From an uncultured Candidatus Thioglobus sp. (GTDB taxonomy: Bacteria; Pseudomonadota; Gammaproteobacteria; PS1; Thioglobaceae): a DNA stretch of 9,250 nt. The stretch's first letter is position 1. Every line of letters starts with the position of its first letter. Shown piece by piece: positions 1 to 5,187 of this stretch. Under the pieces are notes generated by a model. It saw nothing but the letters and a program-made list of their open reading frames with translations, was not told the origin of the DNA and did no database searches. The stretch spans positions 1 to 9,250 of the forward strand of contig CAJVCK010000023.1 of the NCBI GenBank assembly GCA_910595805.1, read 5' to 3'. The position numbers were made by a program, and so were the translations under genes.

Positions 1-1
1 T

Positions 2-1924
2 ACTGGTATGGGGCTTGAGCGTTTAGCAGCCGTACTTCAGCACGAGAATAACAACTACGATACTGATGGTTTTAAAAGTCTTGTTAAGGCGGTGGTTGAT
101 TTAACCCCGAAAGCCAATGGTATCAAAACGGATAATGCTTCAGTGCGTGTGATTGCCGACCATATTCGCTCAACCGCCTTTATGATTGTGGATGGCGTGA
201 TCCCATCAAACGAAGGGCGCGGTTATGTGTTGCGCCGTATTATTCGTCGCGCGATTCGTCATGGCCATAAAATCGGTATTGATAAGGTGTTTTTCTATCG
301 TTTGGCGCCAGTTTTAGCGCTTGAGACAAAAGACGTTTATCCTGAGCTTAAAAAAGCTTTAGCCAATGTTGAAAAAGTACTTAAACGTGAAGAACAGCGA
401 TTTGCACAAACGCTAGACCAAGGTATGGGTATTTTAGAAGCCGCCATTGCCAACCTTAAAGGCAGTCAGATTGATGGTGAGACGGTCTTTAAGCTTTACG
501 ATACATTCGGCTTTCCAGTGGATTTAACCGCTGATGTAGCGCGTGAGCGTGGTCTAACCATTGATATGCCAGGCTTTGAAGTAGAGATGACTAAGCAGCG
601 CGATAGAGCGCGCCAAGCGGGTGATTTTAAAACTATACAAAAAGGTGTTGATATTAGTGATGAGACAGAGTTCTTGGGCTATGAGCAATTAGAAAACAAC
701 TCATCTATTCAGGCATTGATTAAAGATGGTGAGTTAGTTGATAGTATTGAGGCTGGTGACAATGCGATTATCGTCTTAGCACAGTCTAGTTTTTATGGTG
801 AATCGGGTGGTCAAATCGGTGACTCTGGTAGTTTATTGAATAAAGAAATTAGCTTTGAAGTGGGTAACACCCAAAAACAAAAATCAGGTGCCTTTGAGCA
901 TCACGGTATTTTGAATAGCGGTGTGCTAAAAGTAGGCGATGTTGTCAGTGCTTCGGTTGATAAAAACCGCCGCAAGCGTATTGCACGTAACCATTCAGCA
1001 ACACATTTGCTTCATGCGGCACTACGCACTGTACTGGGTGAAACCGTTACTCAGAAAGGCTCGTTGGTTGATGGCGACAAACTGCGTTTTGACTTCTCTC
1101 ACGATGAAATAATTGCCAAGGCTGATCTTGATAAGATTGAAGGCATGGTTAATCGTAAGATTTTGGGTAACACGGTAGTACATACTGATGTGACTGATAT
1201 TGAAAGCGCTAAAAAGAAAGGTGCGATGGCACTGTTTGGTGAAAAATATGGCGACACAGTTCGCGTACTAACCATGGGCAAAGATGACTTTTCTGTTGAG
1301 TTATGTGGTGGTACCCATGTAGAACAATTGGGTGATATTGGTTTGTTTAGAGTCACTTCTGAAGGCGGTATTGCTGCAGGCGTTCGTCGTATCGAAGCAG
1401 TCACAGGTTACGATGCTTATCAGTTTGATAAACAAACTGAAGACAGCTTGAGTGAAATCGCAAAAATGACAAAATCAAGTAATGCGCAAGCTGTAGAAAA
1501 AGTAGCGCAACTGATTAAACAACAAAAAGAATTAGAAAAACAAATTGCAACTTTCCAAAAACAACTAGCAAGTAATCAGGGCGATGATTTAGTTAATCAG
1601 GCGCAGGATGTTAATGGTGTGAAGTTATTATCAACCGTGGTTGAAGGTGTGAGTGGCAAAGACCTGCGTGACATTGCTGACAAGCTAAAAGATAAATTAG
1701 GTTCGGCTGTGGTGGTATTGGCTGCGGTGAGCGGTGACAAAGTATCGCTAGTGGCAGGTGTGACTAAAGATTTAACTAAGCAATATCAAGCAGGGAAAAT
1801 CCTTAACCATGTTGCCCAGCAGGTGGGCGGAAAAGGTGGTGGTCGACCAGATATGGCTCAGGGTGGTGGTACTCAGCCGGAAAACATAGAGTCAGCTTTA
1901 GCCTCTGTTAAGGATTTAATCTGA
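2..1924 (+). CDS. alaS: alanyl-tRNA synthetase, 5'-truncated by window edge
   Basis: Charges tRNA-Ala with alanine in the cytoplasm and hydrolyses mischarged Ser/Gly-tRNA-Ala. About 640 C-terminal residues are present, against roughly 875 in the family. The class II catalytic core is cut off, and the reading frame is already open at base 2 (T-G-M-G-L-E-R-L, which follows motif 3 in the family). The tRNA-recognition helices follow (RGYVLRRIIRRAIRHG, about bases 212-259). The editing domain has its zinc/active-site signature: HSATH at 992-1006 and CGGTH at 1304-1318. A coiled-coil-like K/Q/E-rich linker lies at about 1490-1575. The C-Ala (DHHA1) domain carries the glycine-rich GGKGGGRPDMAQGGG near 1826-1870. 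The stop is TGA at 1922-1924. No frameshift or missing key residue is visible. The first ATG in the window (8) is internal, not the true start. The gene has no close downstream partner on its strand; a terminator lies about 190 bp further on. Confidence 0.98.
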   Translation, partial: TGMGLERLAAVLQHENNNYDTDGFKSLVKAVVDLTPKANGIKTDNASVRVIADHIRSTAFMIVDGVIPSNEGRGYVLRRIIRRAIRHGHKIGIDKVFFYRLAPVLALETKDVYPELKKALANVEKVLKREEQRFAQTLDQGMGILEAAIANLKGSQIDGETVFKLYDTFGFPVDLTADVARERGLTIDMPGFEVEMTKQRDRARQAGDFKTIQKGVDISDETEFLGYEQLENNSSIQALIKDGELVDSIEAGDNAIIVLAQSSFYGESGGQIGDSGSLLNKEISFEVGNTQKQKSGAFEHHGILNSGVLKVGDVVSASVDKNRRKRIARNHSATHLLHAALRTVLGETVTQKGSLVDGDKLRFDFSHDEIIAKADLDKIEGMVNRKILGNTVVHTDVTDIESAKKKGAMALFGEKYGDTVRVLTMGKDDFSVELCGGTHVEQLGDIGLFRVTSEGGIAAGVRRIEAVTGYDAYQFDKQTEDSLSEIAKMTKSSNAQAVEKVAQLIKQQKELEKQIATFQKQLASNQGDDLVNQAQDVNGVKLLSTVVEGVSGKDLRDIADKLKDKLGSAVVVLAAVSGDKVSLVAGVTKDLTKQYQAGKILNHVAQQVGGKGGGRPDMAQGGGTQPENIESALASVKDLI

Positions 1925-1985
1925 CCTGACGAATTCTTTTTACAAAAATCTTTGTTGTCGAACTCTCCAAATTAGTCGTTTACTG

Positions 1986-2022
1986 ATGCGCCCGAAGGAA
2001 GTGCCCTTGGGGTACAAACTTC
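1986..2022. repeat. GC-rich intergenic hairpin island, possible dispersed-repeat unit
   Basis: Within very AT-rich spacer there is a compact G/C-rich stretch with two mutually exclusive foldings. The first is GTGCCC-TTG-GGGTAC (2001-2015, six pairs including one G-U), which can be extended by GAA/TTC (1998-2000 with 2020-2022) across a bulge. The second is CCCGAAGG (1991-1998) with CCTTGGGG (2005-2012), seven of eight pairs around a 6-base loop. There is no U-tract after either, so it does not look like a terminator. It may be a copy of a dispersed intergenic repeat or a relic, but one window cannot show repetition. Confidence 0.35.
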
Positions 2023-2114
2023 TAATTTTCATCATTCTTATGCCTTGATTTTTATTAAAAATTTATTCGCCATCTGTCTTTTAAGGCAAGATTTTATTTA
2101 TGGTTTTAGACAAT

Positions 2115-2140
2115 AAAAAACCCTCGAAAGAGGGTTTTTT
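2115..2140. terminator. bidirectional Rho-independent terminator
   Basis: A perfect stem CCCTC (2121-2125) / GAGGG (2130-2134) closes a GAAA tetraloop (2126-2129). It is followed by TTTTTT (2135-2140) and preceded by AAAAAA (2115-2120), so the same element presents a U-tract on both strands. Its place between the 3' ends of alaS (+) and the dsrC-like gene (-) fits termination of both transcripts. The alaS mRNA would have a 3' UTR of about 215 nt and the dsrC-like mRNA one of about 160 nt. Confidence 0.93.
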
Positions 2141-2160
2141 AAGTTTGGTAATTACAAGTA

Positions 2161-2261
2161 TTTTTTACGAGAATGAGGCAAATGAAATAACGAACAAAGG
2201 CCGCATAGTTAAATCTATGCAACTGAGAGAGTTATGAATTTAACAAAATTCTCGTGAAAAA
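2161..2261. repeat. 14-bp inverted repeat enclosing a hairpin, in the 3' UTR of the dsrC-like gene
   Basis: The left arm TTTTTTACGAGAAT (2161-2174) pairs with the right arm ATTCTCGTGAAAAA (2248-2261): 13 Watson-Crick pairs plus one T-G. Between the arms is a perfect 6-bp hairpin GCATAG (2203-2208) / CTATGC (2215-2220) with a 6-base loop. A weaker ATAAC/GTTAT pairing (2187-2191 with 2231-2235) could add an intermediate stem. On the minus strand this lies just after the dsrC-like stop codon and before the terminator. It could be a structured 3' UTR, a small RNA derived from it, or a MITE-like remnant with terminal inverted repeats. No clear target-site duplication was found. Confidence 0.55.
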
Positions 2262-2273
2262 GTCGTAGTAATT

Positions 2274-2564
2274 TTAGACGCAGCCTGTTGGTTGAGGCAT
2301 GCCACCATACTTAGTGATTGGCTTCATTGGACCTGTTAGCCATTCTTTGAATAAATCTTTTTTATCAATCTTAACGTATTTAGCAAAAGTTCTGATAGGC
2401 GGTACTGACGAGTTTTCAGCGAAGTACTCTCTCGCAGCCATGATTTGACTTACCATGCTTTCCGTTAGCTCCATGTCGTCTTCTTTTGCCATTTCATGCA
2501 TGATTTCTTCTGTCCAAATTGTTGGATCAACTAAATATCCGTTACCGGTTCTTTCTAATGCCAT
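2274..2564 (-). CDS. DsrC/TusE-family sulfur-carrier-like protein with only the C-terminal cysteine
   Basis: Small cytoplasmic protein of 96 residues (family about 105-112). DsrC-family proteins carry sulfur on a conserved penultimate cysteine: true DsrC works with dissimilatory sulfite reductase, and TusE works in the Tus relay to MnmA. The C-terminal arm is unmistakable: GPMKPITKYGGMPQPTGCV, with CysA = C95. CysB, 11 residues upstream in DsrC (Cys100/Cys111 in A. vinosum numbering), is threonine here (T84), so the intramolecular disulfide/trisulfide chemistry of DsrC is not possible. The N-terminal GYLVDPTIW and the central SSVPPIRTFAKYV also fit the family. The start is ATG at 2564-2562, with a weak AGG 8 bases upstream. 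The gene is monocistronic, divergent from prmA, with its own -10 (TATAAT). It could be TusE-like, a regulatory Rsp-type paralogue, or a lineage-specific carrier. The family call is firm; the role is not. Confidence 0.9.
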   Translation of the reverse strand: MALERTGNGYLVDPTIWTEEIMHEMAKEDDMELTESMVSQIMAAREYFAENSSVPPIRTFAKYVKIDKKDLFKEWLTGPMKPITKYGGMPQPTGCV

Positions 2565-2598
2565 TTGCTATACCTATGCTTTAATTTAAATTGGGTTT

Positions 2599-2604
2599 AT
2601 TATA
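2599..2604 (-). promoter_or_regulatory. -10 element for the dsrC-like gene
   Basis: On the minus strand these bases read TATAAT, a perfect sigma-70 -10. A start of transcription near 2592 would leave a leader of roughly 28 nt before the ATG at 2564. No good -35 hexamer is seen at 16-18 bp. Confidence 0.55.
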
Positions 2605-2662
2605 GAGCCTTACCTTAGTCATTTGCTTGGTTTTTTATAAGGGAATAGTGTTTGCACCTAGT

Positions 2663-2671
2663 TGGTATAAT
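2663..2671 (+). promoter_or_regulatory. extended -10 promoter for prmA
   Basis: TGGTATAAT matches the extended -10 consensus TGnTATAAT exactly. There is no recognisable -35 at 17 bp, which is common for extended -10 promoters. The predicted transcription start is G2678 (or G2677), only about 3 bases before the ATG at 2681, so the transcript would be nearly leaderless. Confidence 0.5.
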
Positions 2672-2680
2672 TTAGAGGTT

Positions 2681-3559
2681 ATGGACTGGATGCAATTAAC
2701 ACTTGAAACTAATAAAGACCAGGCAGATTTCGTTAGTGAGATTCTGATGGGCTTGGACAGTGTGTCAATTACTTTTAGTGATACACACAATGATGAGATC
2801 TTTGAGCCTCCAGTTGGTGAAACACCACTATGGCCTGATACAACAATCAAGGCCTTGTTTGATTTAGAAGTAGATCAAGTGCATGTGCAGTCAATGTTGT
2901 TAGAATTATGTGATATTCAGCAGTCATCTTTTGAATTACTCAAAGACCGTGTTTGGGAAGATGAGTGCAAGAAAGATTTTCATGCTATGCCCTTTGGCAA
3001 GCGTATTTGGATTTGCCCTTCTTGGGAAGATGCATCAAAATTACCTAATGATGCTATAGTGATTGACATGGATCCTGGTCTAGCCTTTGGTACCGGTACG
3101 CATCAAACTACAGATTTGTGTTTACAATATCTTGATGAAAATCCGCCGATTAATCAAACTGTGATTGACTATGGCTCAGGTACGGGTGTATTGGCAATAG
3201 CCGCAGTAAAACTTGGTGCTAAAAGTGCAGTTGCTGTGGATAATGATCCGCAAGCGGTATTGGCCACTATTGATAATACAAAAACCAATCATACTAATGA
3301 GCAAATTACAGTTTTACATAGTGATGAAGAAGGGCAATTAGATAAAGTTGATTGCCTTATTGCGAATATTTTGGCCAATCCATTGGTAGGACTTTGTCAA
3401 CATTTTTCAGGTTTGGTAAAGTCTGGCGGTAAAATAGCGCTTTCAGGTATTTTGCAAGAGCAACTCGATATGGTATTAGAGGCGTATAGCGAGTATTTTA
3501 TTGAGTTAACAGCCACACAGAAAGATCAATGGTGTCGCGTAGATGGAGTTAGGAAGTAA
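2681..3559 (+). CDS. prmA: ribosomal protein L11 methyltransferase
   Basis: SAM-dependent enzyme that trimethylates ribosomal protein L11 in the cytoplasm. From ATG 2681 the product is 292 residues, matching the usual length of about 293. Its N-terminus (MDWMQLTLET) aligns with the E. coli start MPWIQLKLN. The frame is also open to a TTG at 2627, but that start would add 18 non-family residues and lies upstream of the apparent promoter. The N-terminal L11-binding domain includes ITFSDTHNDEIFEPPVGET (residues 30-48). The linker motif DPGLAFGTGTHQTT (131-144) precedes the Rossmann methyltransferase core, with SAM-binding DYGSGTG (163-169), acidic VDND (186-189) and the NILANPL catalytic loop (229-235). 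AGAGG (2674-2678) lies only 2 bases from the ATG, too close for a normal ribosome-binding site. It is followed after 3 bases by the PP-loop gene, so the two are probably co-transcribed. Confidence 0.97.
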   Translation: MDWMQLTLETNKDQADFVSEILMGLDSVSITFSDTHNDEIFEPPVGETPLWPDTTIKALFDLEVDQVHVQSMLLELCDIQQSSFELLKDRVWEDECKKDFHAMPFGKRIWICPSWEDASKLPNDAIVIDMDPGLAFGTGTHQTTDLCLQYLDENPPINQTVIDYGSGTGVLAIAAVKLGAKSAVAVDNDPQAVLATIDNTKTNHTNEQITVLHSDEEGQLDKVDCLIANILANPLVGLCQHFSGLVKSGGKIALSGILQEQLDMVLEAYSEYFIELTATQKDQWCRVDGVRK

Positions 3560-3562
3560 ATA

Positions 3563-4606
3563 ATGAGTAAGCAGATAAAAGCAGTATCTTTGATATCAGG
3601 TGGGCTAGATTCACTGTTAAGCACAAAACTTTTGCTTGACCAGGGTATTCATGTAGAAGGCATTAATTTCTTCACGGGTTTTTGTGTAGAAGGTCACACT
3701 CATGCGATTCGCAAACAAAAGAGCGACAAGCCAAAACGTAATAATGCTCTATGGGTGGCTGAACAGCTTGGCATCAAATTGCATATTATTGATGTGATTG
3801 AAGAGTATCGCGATGTACTTTTGAACCCAAAACATGGTTATGGTAAGAACATGAACCCTTGCTTAGATTGCAAAGGCTTTATGGTGAAAAAAGCCAAGCA
3901 ATGGATGGAAGAAAATGATTTTGATTTCATTATTACTGGCGAAGTAATGGGTCAACGCCCAATGTCACAACGAAAAGAAACCATGCCAATTGTGCAGGCT
4001 GAGTCTGGTGCAGATGATTTGTTATTGCGTCCGTTGTGTGCCAAGCATTTGCCTGAGACAAAAGCAGAGCGAGAAGGTTGGGTAGATCGCGAGCAGTTGT
4101 TAGATTTTTCAGGACGCAATCGTAAACCACAAATGGCTTTAGCTAAGCAATATGGGTTCGATGATTATGCCACCCCCGCAGGGGGCTGTTGTTTTTTAAC
4201 GGACAAGCAATATTCGGATAAATTGGTGGATATGTGGGAGTCTCGTGGCAATCGGGATTACCAGTTGGATGATTTAATGATGCTTAAAGTCGGCCGACAC
4301 ATACGCCCTAACAAGCGCTTTAAAATGATTATTGCTAGAGAAGAGGGTGAGGTCAAATTTTTAGAGGGTTATCGTAATCAATACGCTAATCTTTATTCAA
4401 CCAGTTGTAATGGCCCGATAGCGTTAATTGATGGAGAGCCGAATCAAGACGACGTAAAAATTGCTGCACAAATTTTGGCGAGATATTCGCAAGGCAGGAA
4501 TGAAGATTTGGTTGATGTGGAAGTTAAATTGCAAGCCGGCGTGGCGCAGCAATTTAGTGTTAAACCATTTGGCGTAGATGAGATACCTAAAGAATGGTTT
4601 GTTTAG
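3563..4606 (+). CDS. PP-loop ATPase (MnmA/ThiI/TtuA-like) with C-terminal NFACT-R-like domain, putative RNA thiolase
   Basis: A 347-residue cytoplasmic protein. The ATP-pyrophosphatase P-loop SGGLDS (residues 12-17) marks the superfamily that activates RNA uridine/cytidine by adenylation. As in MnmA- or TtuA-type enzymes there are thiol positions: NPCLDC (C100, C103) and AGGCC (C209, C210). These could transfer persulfide or bind an Fe-S cluster. GEVMGQRPMSQR (126-137) is another conserved-looking active-site segment. Residues from about 230 (DDLMMLKVGRHIRPNKRFKMIIARE) resemble the NFACT-R/DUF814 RNA-binding domain, which is known in fusions with thiouridylase-like PP-loop domains. Homologues are often labelled as tRNA 2-thiouridine proteins, but it is not orthologous to MnmA and the RNA target is unknown. 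The start is ATG 3563, with AGGAAG (3551-3556) 6 bases upstream. It follows prmA by 3 bases, and its stop overlaps that of convergent thiS. Confidence 0.82.
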   Translation: MSKQIKAVSLISGGLDSLLSTKLLLDQGIHVEGINFFTGFCVEGHTHAIRKQKSDKPKRNNALWVAEQLGIKLHIIDVIEEYRDVLLNPKHGYGKNMNPCLDCKGFMVKKAKQWMEENDFDFIITGEVMGQRPMSQRKETMPIVQAESGADDLLLRPLCAKHLPETKAEREGWVDREQLLDFSGRNRKPQMALAKQYGFDDYATPAGGCCFLTDKQYSDKLVDMWESRGNRDYQLDDLMMLKVGRHIRPNKRFKMIIAREEGEVKFLEGYRNQYANLYSTSCNGPIALIDGEPNQDDVKIAAQILARYSQGRNEDLVDVEVKLQAGVAQQFSVKPFGVDEIPKEWFV

Positions 4607-4803
4607 CCGCCACCAACCGCTTTAATAATCTCAACTTGATCGCCTGCACTTAAGGCGAACTTTTCATGTTTAGATTTTGGAATGATGGATTCATTCACTT
4701 CTAGTGCAATACGCTGATCTTGATAACCAAGTTGAGTTATTAAGGTGGTAACAGTTGATTGACTATCGATTTCTAAATCTTTCCCATTAACCTGAACAAT
4801 CAT
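4603..4803 (-). CDS. thiS: ThiS-like sulfur carrier protein
   Basis: A 66-residue ubiquitin-fold (beta-grasp) protein. ThiS is adenylated at its C-terminal Gly-Gly and converted to a thiocarboxylate that supplies sulfur for the thiazole of thiamine. The C-terminus IIKAVGGG supplies the required diglycine. IALEVNESIIPKS (about residues 32-44) and the GDQVEII strand fit the family, as does the length (E. coli ThiS is 66). The start is ATG 4803-4801, overlapping the TGA of the upstream HMA gene as ATGA, which suggests translational coupling. An in-frame TTG at 4827 is less likely because it would add eight non-family residues. The gene is not followed by thiG, its usual neighbour. The nearest genes are the HMA protein and the convergent PP-loop enzyme, so it could instead feed another sulfur acceptor, as TtuB does for TtuA. 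The thiamine role is assumed from the family only. Confidence 0.85.
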   Translation of the reverse strand: MIVQVNGKDLEIDSQSTVTTLITQLGYQDQRIALEVNESIIPKSKHEKFALSAGDQVEIIKAVGGG

Positions 4804-5069
4804 TGATCCATTTTTCCAATCGCACAAGAGACAAAAGATTTGGCTTTTGCCTTGGCAGAATCAAAACCATGTACTGAATCAGTTTCAGGATAACCAAGAC
4901 TTAATAACATTTGAGAAACTTCCTCTCTTCTTGAATCTTCTATATCAATATTGATCAAGCCTTGTTCGACATCAACCTTAATTGTTTTAGTATCGAAAGC
5001 TTCTGTTAGTTTCTTAGTGATGGTGCTTGCACAACCACCACATTTAATATTTTCCACTGCGATATTCAT
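4800..5069 (-). CDS. small heavy-metal-associated (HMA) domain protein
   Basis: An 89-residue protein with an HMA/CopZ-like ferredoxin fold. It has an N-terminal beta strand, then the metal-binding loop IKCGGC (C10, C13), then VDVEQGLINIDIED strands and the LLSLGYPE end of the fold (about residues 55-62). Such proteins usually bind Cu(I) or another soft metal through CxxC. After the domain is a tail of about 25 residues, rich in Lys/Ala, with a third cysteine (KSFVSCAIGKM, C82), which plain copper chaperones lack. There is no signal peptide, so it is predicted cytoplasmic. The start is ATG 5069-5067, with AGG 4 bases upstream (5076-5074). It is the first gene of a two-gene unit with thiS (ATGA overlap), transcribed divergently from carA. 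No metal ATPase or metal regulator is nearby. The metal and partner cannot be told from sequence. Confidence 0.85.
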   Translation of the reverse strand: MNIAVENIKCGGCASTITKKLTEAFDTKTIKVDVEQGLINIDIEDSRREEVSQMLLSLGYPETDSVHGFDSAKAKAKSFVSCAIGKMDQ

Positions 5070-5099
5070 AACACCTGTTTTTTCTTGTAATATAAGGTC

Positions 5100-5108
5100 A
5101 TTATATCA
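5100..5108 (-). promoter_or_regulatory. extended -10 promoter for the HMA-thiS unit
   Basis: On the minus strand these bases read TGATATAAT, a perfect extended -10 (TGnTATAAT). Transcription would start near 5093, giving a leader of about 24 nt that contains the AGG ribosome-binding sequence. No strong -35 is visible. Confidence 0.55.
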
Positions 5109-5149
5109 CCTTGATTTGATGATATGAGTGTCAGCTTAAGTAGCAAGTA

Positions 5150-5158
5150 TGGTAAAAT
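5150..5158 (+). promoter_or_regulatory. extended -10 promoter for carA
   Basis: TGGTAAAAT fits the extended -10 pattern with one mismatch in the hexamer (TAAAAT). Transcription would start near 5165, leaving a short leader of about 23 nt to the GTG at 5188. No attenuator or obvious operator fits between promoter and gene. Confidence 0.45.
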
Positions 5159-5187
5159 TTTCGAAGTTTTTAGCTTAGGAGTGTTTG

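Larger units (their letters stand above)
1925..2273. other. 349-bp intergenic region between convergent alaS and dsrC-like genes
   Basis: No convincing protein gene lies here. From left to right it contains a short GC-rich island that can fold into either of two hairpins (about 1986-2022), AT-rich sequence, a symmetric Rho-independent terminator (2115-2140), and a roughly 100-bp segment bounded by a 14-bp inverted repeat with a small hairpin inside (2161-2261). A 31-codon minus-strand ORF (2035-1940) and a 20-codon plus-strand ORF (from ATG 1986) both cross the GC-rich island. Neither is supported by anything beyond being open. The gap is long compared with the tight spacing elsewhere in the window. 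Confidence 0.8.

Noticed and set aside
1099..1404. 101-codon minus-strand ORF inside alaS
   Set aside because: Antisense shadow of the strongly conserved editing domain; its translation shows no recognisable family.
2627..2680. TTG start giving PrmA 18 extra residues
   Set aside because: The extra residues do not resemble PrmA, there is no Shine-Dalgarno sequence before the TTG, and the apparent extended -10 lies inside this stretch. ATG 2681 gives the family N-terminus and length.
4804..4827. TTG start extending ThiS by eight residues
   Set aside because: The extension is not ThiS-like, and the ATG at 4803 gives the standard 66-residue length and an ATGA junction with the upstream gene.
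5185..5187. TTG as carA start
   Set aside because: Only 3 bases from AGGAG; GTG 5188 is at a normal 6-base spacing and is the more usual codon.
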